64,000 bases of DNA from Epichloe hybrida (lineage: Eukaryota > Ascomycota > Sordariomycetes > Hypocreales > Clavicipitaceae). The stretch is from positions 1 to 64,000 of the forward strand of contig JAFEKR010000010.1 in the NCBI GenBank assembly GCA_019022495.1. The letters are read 5' to 3'. The notes beneath the pieces are model-generated. The model saw only the letters and a program-made list of their open reading frames with translations, was not told where the DNA came from and made no database searches. Below, piece by piece: positions 23,646-35,977 of the stretch. The stretch's first letter is position 1. Each line of letters starts with the position of its first letter. The position numbers and the translations under genes are program-made.

Positions 23646-24599
23646 ATTAAGGTTATTAAAGCTTTTATAATAAGTATATATATATTCTTTTCACTAAATA
23701 GCTAATTATATAGCTAGTCCTAGTACTTTAACTACCTTTTATAATAAGTATAGTATATTATATAAAACTAAGTCCTAGTATTATTTTTAAAAATAAGTTA
23801 AACTTATTTTTTATAGCTTAATTAAGCTATATAAGGTAATTAAAATAATACTATTAGTTATTTATTAATATACTATAAATATTAGTTTCTTATATTCTTT
23901 CTTTATATATTATAGTAATAATATATATAAAGTTACTATATATAACTTCTTAAAGCTTAAAGTAATATTTAATTAGTTTAAATAGTAAATAAATAGTTTA
24001 AGCTTTTTTTAAGTTCTTATTATATTAATAATAATATTAAAGTACTAGGTATATATTCTATTAACTTTTATATATTTATTTAGATTTCTAATTTAATTTA
24101 ATTATATTAGTTTAGGGTATTTGTTAATTAAATTAATAATAAAAATATAAAATAATTAATAATAATAGTAAATAAAATAATTAGAAGGTTTTCTTAAAGT
24201 TATATTAGTAAAATAAAGTAATAAGTATAATAGTATTATTAAAAAGGTATAATATTATAAATAACCCTAGTTATAGTAAAATCCTTAAAAAAAAGTAAAT
24301 ATTATAAATTCTATAACTAATTAAGTAAAATAGGTAATAATAAAAGCTTCTATATAACTAGCTTTCTTTTAATCCTTATAATAACATTATATAATAAAAA
24401 GGCCTACTTTTTTTTTTACTAACACTAAATTTGTAGTTTTTATAGTTAGTGTAGTTAGTAACTACACTAACTACACTACACTATAAGCAAAAAAAAACTA
24501 CAATATATTACACTATAAAAAAAAAAAAACTACATTATAAATACAAATTTTTCCTAAAAACTACACTAACTACACTACAAACAATACTCTGATTATAGG

Positions 24600-26172
24600 T
24601 AATAGCCTAGATTATACCTATCATATTAGCATATATATGTTTAATATAATGCTATCTTATAACACTCTTACTAATTATACTAAGCTACTTAAATAAAGTA
24701 AAAAATATATATTATAAATTAATTATAACATGCATATATATAAAGTCTATTATTTATATATACCTCTTTATAGCTTTAAGCTATTAACTAAGTTATAATA
24801 ATATATACATATGTTTCTTACACTAAGGTATATTATTAGCTTTATATATTAAAAGAAATAGTATATATATACTTAACTTCTCTTTATTATATAAGGAATA
24901 TATAAGAATATTTACTATTCCCTTAATCTATTAAAAGGAGAGGTTAATTTAAAGGTATTATACTCTTATAAAAGCTTTTGCTTATTCCTATAGGTATAAA
25001 ATAATAAAGTAATTATCTAGTCCTTATATATAAATATAGTAAATTCACTATTTATCTAAGTCCTAAAGTTAATTAAAGTACTATTTACATATAGTGCCTA
25101 TATCTAGTTAGTATATAATAAACATACTCCTAGCATAAACTTACCTATAAGCTATAACCTTACTAAGTATTATAAAAGCTAGGCTTAAAGGATTAAGCCC
25201 TATACCTTATTCTTATAATTAAGGGCTAGATAAATTTACCTTAAGGAATTTATCTTATAATATTCTAGGAATAAGGAAAGTATAGGACTTAAATATAGCC
25301 TCCTTATATAATAATTAGTTAAGACTATAAGCTAGATATTATATAGTGATTATATATATATAAGTTATTAATAATAATAGATTATAATATTATTTAATAG
25401 CTAAAGATAATGCCTCTTTAATGTCCTATAAAATGCTTTTTAAAGGTAAGGGTATATAAGTATATATTCTATGTATAGTAAGTATAAGAAAAGAGAACCT
25501 TTTTATATTTAAAGAAATAAAAAAGTTATATTTAACCTTATATTTTTAGGTCTTAAGGTTCGCTTACTTTATGTAATAAAAGACTATATTTTATTAGTAT
25601 ATTTTTACTATATATATAGTATATATATAGACTACACTGCTTTTGCTTTAACTAGGAATTATCTTAAAAAAAGTAGTACTCTTTACTATTAGTCTCCTTA
25701 GGACTAGTACTATAAGTTACTATATATTTAAGATATATAATATCTAAAGAATGCCTATTAACTTAATATTTTATATATAATTTAGTATTAAGGCCTTAGG
25801 GATACCTAATAAAAAACTCCTATATAAAATTAGTATAAAAGCCTTATATATAAAGCCTATTACTTATATCTTAGTAACTAATCTAAGCTATTTACTAGTC
25901 TTAATAATAAATTAGCCCTTAATCCTTATTACTATTTGTTACTAGCTAATATAGTAAATAGTTTTTCTTTTTCTAAATTAAGAGATAAGTAATATAAGCT
26001 TTATTATAAGGATATTAGTAAATAATACATATAGGGACACTATATAACTTATTACTTTATCTTTCTCTTTAGTATTTTATTAATATTTACGGTTTTTAAA
26101 TAGCTAGTATATTTAGTTTTTATATTACTAATAAGCTTTATATTAAATTTTTTATTTTATTACTTATTATAC
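24600..26172. other. RIP-degraded DNA between hAT-2 and Gypsy-1
   Basis: AT-rich sequence with stops in all frames, belonging to the interior of the large inverted-repeat block. No family recognised. Confidence 0.6.
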
Positions 26173-26442
26173 TATTAGGAGCGCAGAGGTCAAAGATAGG
26201 ATATTCATTAAAGTGAGTCTTTAGAGAACCTTTAGGCTATGCGAATAATAAAGAGGCTAGCTAGCTATAAGATAGCCATATGCTTATAAAGCAAGGTATT
26301 TATTAAAGACTACGCATATTATTAGTACTAGGTTAGAGATTAAAACCTTTACACACTTACCCCTAGCTAGTATTTATCTAGTAATAACTATAATAGTCTT
26401 AGCTATTACTTTATTCTTAACCTTTTAGTGTAAGCTATAATA
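26173..26442 (+). repeat. Gypsy-1 5' LTR
   Basis: A 270-bp repeat beginning TATTAGGAGCGCAGAGG (ancestral TGTTAGG, as kept in Gypsy-2). The outer part is less mutated than in the 3' LTR; the inner end has changed to ...AGCTATAATA from ...AGCCGTGACA. Confidence 0.9.
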
Positions 26443-28004
26443 AATTAATCTCTCTTAACCTTTTTAAGGATATAAACTATTAGCTAGATTATTATATAGC
26501 TAACACTCTAAAAATCTATAAGAAACACACTAGTACCTTATAATAATAAAGCTATAGATAATTAGGAAAATAAAGAACCCTTATAATCTAAAACTATATA
26601 TAATAATAAGGTATAATAAACACCACTTAATCCTAATTTAAGTAAAGGTATAGATAATATAACTAAAGAAAAAAGGGCGTTATAATAACGCTATAAGGTT
26701 ACATAATCTAAGCTATATTACCTTTAAAGAAAATAAGAGGTCTTATAAATAAAGGCGTAAATTAAAGAGCTTAAGGCAAATCTAGGATTAGCTAAACCTT
26801 AAACTAGACTTATAATTACCCCTTAATCTAGACCTATAATTACGCCTTAAATATTAGCTATGATTTTACCTATAGTCTATAGTAATATAGTAGTAATTAT
26901 ATAGTAAGGTAGTCTTATTAAAACATAAATAAAAATACTTATATATAAAGGGGTAATGTATAAAAGCCTATAGAATTTCTTAGTAAACTTAGATATACTA
27001 TTTAAATTAGACTACTATACCTTTAAGGATAATATAACTAAGGTAGCGTATATAAGTAGTTACCTAGCTAGTAATATAAAGCAATAGTAAATACATTATA
27101 TAGCTATAAATAGGTATGTAAATTATTTATTAATTACCTAAGTAAATTTTCTAGAATAGTTAAAAACTAGAATAATAGATATAAGTATAAGATACTTAGA
27201 AATAATAAGGTTATTACTAAATATTAGGTAAAAGAATAACTAATTATTTTAATTCTTGATATAAGCCTAGGATAAGGTAAAAGCTAAGTTACCTAAAGAA
27301 ATCCCTATATATCTAAGAATTATAATCTTTTTAAATAGCTTAAATAACACTATAAGAAAGAAAATAATTAGTTAAGAGATTTTAATAACCTAAAGCTAAC
27401 TATAAGGCTAGGGTAAGAAAGCAAAGGTTATAATAGGTTTAAGCTAAAATAATAAAAAAGGTTAGGACTCTAAAAGAAAGAGATAATACTCTTATTTTAT
27501 ATTACTTATAAATAAGGTATAGTAATAAAGTAAAGACTAAGGGAAAAGATTATCCCTAGTATACTATAAATATAAAAAGCCTAGGTATACCTTACTAGCT
27601 TATTAGGCACTAGATTATTTTACCTAAAAAGTACTAAGTATATAACTAAGAAATATAGAGAAAGTAGTAATAAAGCTATATTTCCTAATATAATACTAGT
27701 TTAATTAGCATAGACCTAGGAATATAATCTTACTATAAAATACCCTATAGATAATAAAATAAGAATATAGGTATCTTTATAATAAGATAACTAGTAGTTA
27801 GCTATATAAGCGCTATTTAATATAAGCGTATAGTCTTTAATAATTTATCTAAAATTATTATTAAAAAAGAATTAGGAGAATATAATTAAATTAAATAGAA
27901 TATTAAAGAGTGTAAGTAAAAAAGTGATTTTATATTAAGGAATTCTAAAAAAATTAGTTAAGATAAAAGATAGTATAGGATTTATAAAGGTTTACTAAGT
28001 TAGT

Positions 28005-31000
28005 TACTTTATTACTAATATAGGTAAAGGGATAATTCTAGGTATAGACTAGATTAAAGAGTATTTACTAGTAATTATATATTAGGAGTATAAATACTAG
28101 AGATATCTAGTAATAATAAAATACCTTTCCTTTACTTATAGTAAGTAATAAGTATATAAAGAGAAAAAAATAGTAGTAGTTACTTTATTATTAGAAGTAA
28201 TAAAGATTAGGCTAAGTATTCTAGAAAATAAAAATTAAAAAGGAAAAAAAGAAAGCTAATTAAAGGACTTAGTAGTAATAGATATATAAATAAATAGTAA
28301 AGTAACTATATAAATCCTAGAGTATACTTATTTATAGTAAAAAAGCAAAGGTATTATAATTATACTAATTTTAGAAAATATAAGTAGTAAAGAAGCTATA
28401 TTAAATTAGAATAAGAGCACTAAGTACCTTATACTAATAATCCTAGAAGAATATAGGGAGTTTATAGATATTTTTTCTAAAGAGTTAGTAAGTAAGCTTC
28501 CTAAACTAAGAGGTTATACTTATATAATTAAATTAGAAGAAAGGAAAACATTACCTTAGGGGCCTATATATAATTTAGCTAAGAGAGAGCTAGAGGTTCT
28601 TAGAGAGTACCTTATAAGTACATAGCTTAAAGGGTAAATTAGAAGATTAGTTAGCCTAGCTAAAGCCCTAAATTTATTTATTTTAAAGAAAGGAGGGAGA
28701 TTAAGGCTTTATATGGATTATAGGGGCTTAAATAAGATTATAATTAAGAATAAGGCCCCTTTACCCCTTATTACTAAAATTCTTAATTAATTAGTAAGCG
28801 TAGTTATTTTTATAGTTTTAGATTTAAAAGATACATACTACTAGCTATATATTTACTTAGGTAATAAGTAAAAAACAATATTTTATTATTAATATAGCTA
28901 CTTTAAATATCTAGTAATGCTATTTAGACTAGTTAATACACTAGTGACTTTTTAGGAGTATATTAATAATACTCTTAAAGGACTTATTAATAAGACCTAT
29001 ATTATCTATTTAGATAATACGCTAATATATAGTAATAAGGTTAAAGATTATATAGAGTATATTAAATAAGTTTTATATAGGTTTAGAAAGGTAAGTCTTT
29101 TTATTAACCTTAAGAAGTATTAATTTTTAGTTAAGGAAGTTAAATTTTTAGGCTTTAAGATATTAGAGAAAGGTATTATAATAGACCTAGTAAGAGTTAA
29201 AGTAATTATAACCTAGCTAATACTATATAGTGTTTTTAATATTTAGTTATTTCTTAGTTTTACTAGATTTTACTACTATTTTATTAAATAGTATAGTAAA
29301 GTTATTATTTTATTAATAGATTGCCTTAGAGGGAATTAACTAGTAATATTTAAACTAAAACCCTATAAGCTAGTAGTGTTTAGAGAGCTTTAATAAAGAT
29401 TTTAGGAAGCGCTAATTTTAGTGTATTTTAACTTACTTATGTATCTTAAAGTGAAGATAAATATATCTAGATATGCAATTAAGGCTATACTTATAATATT
29501 AGTGCTAGGTTACTAGCACCTAGTTATATTTATATTAAGGAAAATAACTAATACTAAATTATAATATTTAATACCTAATAGTGAATTATTAGCTATCTAA
29601 GAGGCTTTTTATATATAGAGACACTATCTTGCTTATTTAGCTTATATAATTAAAGTTATTATAGATTATTTAAACTATAAGTACTTTACTATAAAGCCTA
29701 AGCTTACTAGTAAGTAAGTAACTATGCTTAATAAGCTTTATCCTTTTGATTTTAAGATTATATATTATATAAGGAAATTAAATCTTACTAACTTACTTTT
29801 AAGAAAACTAGATTTTATAAGTAAGGTAAGGAAAGAGAAAGTAATAACTATATAACTTCTTGCCTTTTTATCTAAATTTATAAATACTAAGAGATAGGAA
29901 TACTATAGTAATATTATTAATACTATAGGTTCTATAAAAACATCACTTAATGTAACTAATAGTTAGTTATAATAACACTATAATAATACTACTAATATCT
30001 AGGGTTTTAAAAAATTATAACTTAACTATATTCCTAAAGAACTTAATAATTTAGATAATCTTAGAAGAGTTAAATTAGTAAGGTTATTTAATACTTTTTA
30101 TACTTCTATTAATAAGCAATAAGCTAGCTATAGTAATACTATTAGTACCTAGCGTATATATTATTTATTACTTAATTATTTTAATTTTCCTATTAGACTA
30201 GCTATTTCTAATAGGGATAGACTAGCATAGGTTATTCCTAGTAAGTAATAAGGGCACCCCTTAAAAACATTACTTATCTATATCCTTATAAGACTAAAAG
30301 CATTTATTAAACTAATTACTTATAAAGATATTATAGCTAAAATTTAATTTATTTAAAGAACCTCTTCTAAGTTTAACTTTAACTTTTTAGAAAAGAGCTT
30401 AGAATTAAAACCCCTAATTTAAGTCTTATTATATAAAGCATAGTAAGGTAATGACTTTACTATAGCTTAATTAAAGTTACTTAAAAGCAGTAATATAGCT
30501 ATATCCTAGATATAGTTAATTAGACTCTCTAAGCTATTAATATTTAAGAATTATGTTTTTATTCCTCTAGGTATAAGAAAAGAAATTTTATTACTAACTT
30601 ATAATAACCTTATTACTAGGCACTAAGGAGTAAGTAAAACTCTTTATTAGATTATAAACTAATATTATTAGCTAATAATAAAGAAAGATATAAAGGTATA
30701 TATTAGTACTTATATAAATTATTAAACTTTAAAACTAAGGCATTATAAACTATATAGTAAGCTAGCTATATTACTAGTGCTTAATTACCCCTTTTAAGAA
30801 TTATAAATGGATTTTATTACTAGACTTCTACTAGTAAAAGATTTAAATTAAACTTATAATATAATTTTAGTTATTATTCACTATTTCACAAAATACAGTA
30901 TTTATATCCCTATTTTAATATAACTAACTAGTAATAGACTAGTAACTATATTCTTAGAATATGTTTTTAGAGATTATAAAGCCTTAGAAAGTATTATAAT

Positions 31001-31835
31001 AAACTAAGGTTTTATATTTACTAGTGGTTTCTAGATAACTTTTTATTATCTTCTTATAATAAACTAGCTACTTAGTATTACTTTTTACCCCTAGATAAAT
31101 AGTTAGATAAAACGTTTAAACTAGGTCTTAAAACATTATTTAAGGGCTTTTACTTATGCTAAATAGACTAATTAGGTAAATAAACTATTAATAGCGTAAT
31201 TCATATATAATATAAGTAATTACTTAATATATAGCTACACACTAGTAAAGGCATTATAAGGTTATAATCCTAGAGGTCTATAGTAAGTAATAGTAAATAT
31301 CCCTTTAGTAAATAATTAAGCTAAAAGTAAGATTTTAGTACTAAAAGAGAAGTATACTATAATTAAGTAGCTTTTAAGTAACTTATAAACTTAGTATAAA
31401 AAATATTATAACTAAAAGAGAACTTTAATAAGGTTTAAAGTTAGTAACTATATTTTATTATTAATAAAAAATATTAACCTAAGATACCTTAGTAAGAAGC
31501 TAGCTATAAAGTATTTAAGCCCTTATAAGATTAAAAAGGTAATTAGAAGTTATAGATTAGTATATTAATTAAAATTATTACCTAGGACTTAATTATATAA
31601 TATATTTAATATTACTAGTCTTAAACCTTTTAAAGGGAACCTAATAAATATAAAAGATATATTCTTACTATAAGATACTATTAAAGATAATAAATAAGAG
31701 TTTAAAGTTAAGAGAATTATTTTATATTACTATAATAGAAGGCATTATAAATATCTAGTTAAATAAAAAGGCTATAATACTTTAGAGAATTCTTAGGTAT
31801 TAAAAAGGGATTTTATTACTAGAGAAATTATTAAT
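28005..31835 (+). pseudogene. Gypsy-1 pol remnant
   Basis: Protease: GKGIILGIDXIKE at about 28020-28060. Reverse transcriptase: GPIYNLAKRELEVLREYL near 28560, KKGGRLRLYMDYRGLNKI near 28690, and the catalytic box YLDN near 29010 (YLDD before G-to-A change). RNase H: SELLAI.EAF near 29580 and YKYFTIKPKLTSK near 29680. Integrase: a zinc-finger ITRH.GVSKTLY near 30615, then MDFITRLLLVKDLN near 30810 and YFTKYSIYIPI near 30880. Chromodomain: HYKYLVK.KGYNTLENS near 31740. X and dots are stop codons where Q or W is expected. The cysteines of the zinc finger have become tyrosine. Confidence 0.9.
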
Positions 31836-31839
31836 AACT

Positions 31840-33809
31840 ATAAGTAATAGCTAAGTAATAAAGTTAATATAAGGTAGTTATATTTTATAACTTAATATAC
31901 TAAAGATATTAGAAAATAAAGTTAATTTACTTAAATAACTTAAATAATCTATTATATAGCTACTAAGCACTTATCCATTTATAATAAAGTTAGCCTCTAA
32001 GATTACTAGTCTCTTATTATTAGTAATAGCTATAGGAGTTATAGAGAAGGAGGCCTTAGGAGTATCTTTATTATTAAAATCCCTCTTTTTATATATATAA
32101 ACCTAAAGTATACTAAGGAGCTTAATAAAACTAATATATTTAAGTAAATTAATAGTATTTAGTATAAACTACTAGTAAGTTAGTTAAGTATTAGCTATAT
32201 ATATTAAGAAAGCTTACCTTTAGGATATTTTAAGCTATAAAGTAAAGATAGTTTAAAATATTAATCTAAGTCTCTAGATTTATAGTATTACTTAGTAGTG
32301 CTATTATAGTGTGTTTATTATATTTTACCTTATAAGTAATATTAGTAAATATTTAAGTATAGTAAATATAACTATACTTATTAGAATTTTTATAAACTAA
32401 AATAGTATTCTATAACTTTTTCTTTACTTTTATAATAAGCTAGTAGTAAGTTAGTAATAATTTAGTATCTAGAAAATAGGATTATACTTACTTTATTTTA
32501 ATAGTAATAGTTACCTTTAGAAGTAGCTTTAATAAGTTTAAATTGCCTATTATAAAGCTATATAATTTAAGCTAAAGTCTAGTAATATATTAGTAATAAG
32601 TAAGTAAATTCTAGTTAAGAGAGATATACTATAATATAGTTTTTATTATTTTAAAAGTAATAAGTATATTTTATTAAATAGCCTATTAAATATTAGCTAT
32701 AAAGAAGTAATAAGTAAGTAAAGAAATTATACTTAAAGATTTATTATATTTAGCTAGAAAGGTTTTTTTATTAATAAAGTATCTTAAAATCTTATAGGTA
32801 TTATTTTTAGGAGAATATTTTATATTATTATTTACTAATAATAGTATTTATATAGAATCTTCTTTAAAGTTATTTTACTAGTAGTAAGTTAGTAATAAAA
32901 ATACTATAAGAATATAATAAACTTATAATAAGATTTTAAAAGAAGTTTACTTTAGAGAAGACTTTATAGGAGACTTTATAGGAGACTTTATAGGAGATTT
33001 TTTAGTTAATAGATTTTCTTAAGGTATTAATAAAGGTAAAGTTTAGGCATAAGACTTAGATATAGTAAACTAGCTATAAGTTAGCTATAATAAACTAGAT
33101 AGGGAAGTTATACTAATAAGAGTATAAACTTATAAGCTAAATAAGGGCAAAAAACTAAGATAAATAAGGACAAATAATAATAATAATTAGGGACTAAAAG
33201 AGGTTAGTAACTACTAAGTAATAGTAGTAAGAGAGCTATTACTTAGCTAGTAAGGGTAACTTATAAGGTTAAGGGATATTATAAAAGAAAGGAAAAGTGT
33301 AAAAAGGGAGAAAATTAGTCTCTTTTATATTAACCCTAGACCTCTTAAGTAATCTAATACACTACGTATAAGTAATTCACAAATTATAATAATAACCATT
33401 AGCATTACTAAACGCATATATGCCTAATAGCTATAAGCTTATAGTAACTATAATATAAGCCCTCTAGTTAAACTATTTAGAACCCTAGCATTAGGTACCT
33501 TATTTATTTAACTAATTACGAAAATTAATATAGGTTATCTGTGTTTTTTTTTCTAGCTATATAATAAGTAATAATATTTATTTCGCTATAGTAAAGCTAT
33601 ATATAAGCTACTATTTAAACATTACTAACTATAATAAGGGGTTATTTTTAATTAGTGGCATTATTATTATTATTTCTTTTTATTTATTTATATGTCTAGA
33701 TATAAGGTACCTTATCTTATTTTCCTTATAAAGCTCTAATATAGTAACTACACCCTAAGTAAGTAGCTTATTTTATAATTAAGGTTAATTATATATAAGG
33801 GGGGTATTA
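31840..33809 (+). other. Gypsy-1 3' extension between chromodomain and LTR
   Basis: About 2 kb with no recognised domain, also present in Gypsy-2. It carries three 12-bp units AGACTTTATAGG near 32959-32995. It could be a third reading frame or a long untranslated region; RIP has erased the frame. Confidence 0.6.
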
Positions 33810-34075
33810 TATTAGGAGTGTAAAGGTTAAAGATAGGATATTTATTAAAGTAAGTCTTTAAAGAACCTTTAGGCTATATAGATAATAAAGAGGCTAGCTA
33901 GCTATAAGATAGCCACGTGCTTATAGAGTAAGGTATTTATTAAAGACTACGTATATTATTAGTGCTAGGTTAGAGATTAAAACCTTCACGCACCTACCCC
34001 TAGCATCTATCTAGTAGTAACTACAATAGTCTTAGCCATTACTTCGTTCTTAACCTTTTAGTGCAAGCCGTGACA
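33810..34075 (+). repeat. Gypsy-1 3' LTR
   Basis: A 266-bp repeat ending GCAAGCCGTGACA. The outer ~90 bp retain C and G bases that have become T and A in the 5' LTR, while its start is more mutated than the 5' copy. Confidence 0.9.
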
Positions 34076-34080
34076 TATAC

Positions 34081-35309
34081 TTAATAAGCATTAGTTTAAT
34101 ATAAGGGCAAACCTTAAGCCTTATATATATATAACTTATACGCTAAAATTAGCTTGCTTATTATATTATTAGGAAATAGCTCCTAGGTAAATTAGTAAAC
34201 TAATATATAGGTATAAAATATATATTATATATAAATAGTAGTGTAAGGGTAGTCTTATTTATTTTCCTAGAGTAAATAAGAGAGAATTAGATCTAGTATA
34301 TACTTAACTTAAGTTAGGAATAAATTATAAATCTATATACTTATAATACTTACTTACTTTTAAATAATTTCCTTTATATTATTCTTACTTATAATATTAA
34401 TATTATAATTAAGTGTAAGGATTATATAAAGGATACTATTTATATAAGCCTTAGGATAGCTAGGTAAAGTAAGGTAATTAATAATATACTACACATTAAT
34501 TACACTTTTACTACTCTTTATAACTATAATACTAGTAGTATTAATTATAGACTATATAGAGTAAGTATATATTATATTATATTTATAGAATATACTTACT
34601 TAAGGTATATTAAAAATATAGAAAACTAATATAGATTCTTTAGAAGTATCTTATAAAGTATTTAATAAATACTTAATATATATAGTATATATAAATAAAG
34701 TATAAACCTTATTAGTATTACTTCTCTAGCGCTAAATAATATTAAGTATAGTTAAGGTAGCTTATAATTATATTTAAGTTAAATAATATAGTAATTATTA
34801 AATTATAGTATATTATAAGTATTATAAGACTTAGTAAAGGGATTTCTTTATATATATTTAAGATCTTTAAGAAAATTTTATATATAGTTAGTATATACTA
34901 GACTAATACTAGCTATATACTAAGCATATACTAGGCATATATAATATATTATTTTTTTCCTTAATCTATAGTTTACTTCTTTTACTAAGCTAAATACTTA
35001 TAATAAATTACTAAAAGTATAGTTATATATAAAACATATATACTCTATATTTATGCTAATTATATTATCTTTATTATAAATTACTCTTTTAAGTTAGTAT
35101 AGTTATAATAGTTCCCTTACTTCCCTATTATATATATATTATATATATTATATTATAAGTATATTTATACTAATATATTATAGGGACTAGTATATATAAG
35201 GTATATACTACTTTATAAGTGTGTTCTTATACTAATACACTATAGGGTTTAGTATATATAATATATATACGTGGTATATGTAATTATTTTTCACTGCTTG
35301 CCTAATGCG
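34081..35309. other. RIP-degraded right end of the inverted-repeat block
   Basis: AT-rich, no gene recognised. Near 35160-35270 two ~60-bp units share TATACTAATA.ACTATAGGG.. and TAGTATATATAA, which suggests subterminal repeats like those at the left end. Confidence 0.55.
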
Positions 35310-35366
35310 AGTTATAAGGCTTCACCCTAGATACAAGATTAACTTTGTTAGAGCCAAGATTTACTA
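35310..35366 (-). repeat. Right 57-bp inverted repeat
   Basis: The complement reads TAGTAAATCTTGGC... ending CCTTATAACT, matching 17033-17089. It marks the return to GC-balanced DNA. Confidence 0.85.
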
Positions 35367-35394
35367 TGTGCCTATCACAGGTTAGGGGACATAG

Positions 35395-35977
35395 GCGGTG
35401 TCTGCAGCGAGGAGGCGGCAAGGAGCAGAAGCGCAGGAAATCTTACGTCGCCATTTGCGGCCTTCTTGATGATGTTGTTATAGAGGAGTAGAGGGCTTAG
35501 TTGCGTTTCGAGTTGATAATATGACACGTAGCATCGAGGAAAGAAATTAAGGCAGCTTGCGCGCTCAAGGACAAGATGAAATAATGCTAATATTAAGGAG
35601 GATTTTACATCAAGGCAAGTGAGCGTGACTTCGCTTGATAGTATGAATTCCTTCCCCTGGGTTAATTCGGGTGCTACAAGTCTAATCAGTGAGATGGAGG
35701 ACTCCGCCATAGAATATAAGGCAATATTTAGGTGTAAGATGCGCGAGGAATTTTGCCGATTCGTCGAATGGGTGTTTGGACTAGATGGAATAGATTCGCT
35801 GCAAATCATGTTTTTTGGAGACTTTTCTACGGAGGGCGCTCAATTACTAACAATTCCGTTTTTAGCAGAAGCATAGAGGGAAACTGCTGGTTTCGCCTGT
35901 TTAGCGAATATAGACTAGAGTGGAAGACTATCCGAGACAAGTATTGCAATATAGTAGATGCTTGTCCCGTTGAATAA
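35395..35977 (+). pseudogene. Broken fungal gene, C-terminal part recognisable
   Basis: The plus strand reads VTSLDSMNSFPWVNSG, then IEYKAIFRCKMREEFCRF and VEWVFGLDGIDSLQ, to FFGDFST in one frame (35619-35835). It continues as RSITNNSVFSRSIEGNCWFR to NIVDACPVE-stop in the frame one base off (about 35838-35977). A single-base loss near 35828 would explain the switch. Upstream, 35395-35600, several frames hold coding-like patches broken by stops. The break type (indel plus stops) differs from pure RIP. It resembles uncharacterised fungal proteins from memory; no function is assigned. Confidence 0.55.

Larger units (their letters stand above)
22651..24591 (+). mobile_element. hAT-2, non-autonomous hAT-like element, 1941 bp
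   Basis: The ends are CAAAGTATTG and CAATACTCTG, with a perfect 8-bp duplication ATTATAGG (22643-22650, 24592-24599). GTAGTGTAG subterminal motifs and internal repeats match hAT-1 and hAT-3. No transposase frame is present. It lies 24 bp to the right of the TRIM-like copy. Confidence 0.9.
26173..34075 (+). mobile_element. Gypsy-1, full-length chromodomain Ty3/gypsy element, RIP-inactivated
   Basis: 7903 bp with LTRs 26173-26442 and 33810-34075, a perfect target duplication TATAC, and a purine tract AAGGGGGG just before the 3' LTR. The domain order along the plus strand is gag, protease, reverse transcriptase, RNase H, integrase, chromodomain. This is the order of chromoviruses. All frames are broken by TAA/TAG. 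Roughly 2 kb of further sequence lies between the chromodomain and the 3' LTR, longer than usual. Confidence 0.94.
17033..35366. mobile_element. Large AT-rich block with 57-bp terminal inverted repeats
   Basis: The ends 17033-17089 and 35310-35366 are inverted repeats: 51 of 57 positions match, without gaps, and all six differences are transitions. Both start TAG(C/T)AAATCT. Removing the TRIM-like element, hAT-2 and Gypsy-1 leaves about 7.9 kb. The block looks like a RIP-destroyed large DNA transposon into which younger elements inserted. No transposase could be recognised and no target duplication beyond a possible TA is clear. It could also be two separate inverted copies of a short repeat. 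Confidence 0.55.

Noticed and set aside
35375..35809. 144-codon minus-strand open frame
   Set aside because: It is antisense to the plus-strand gene remnant whose sequence looks conserved. Its own sequence is low in motifs.
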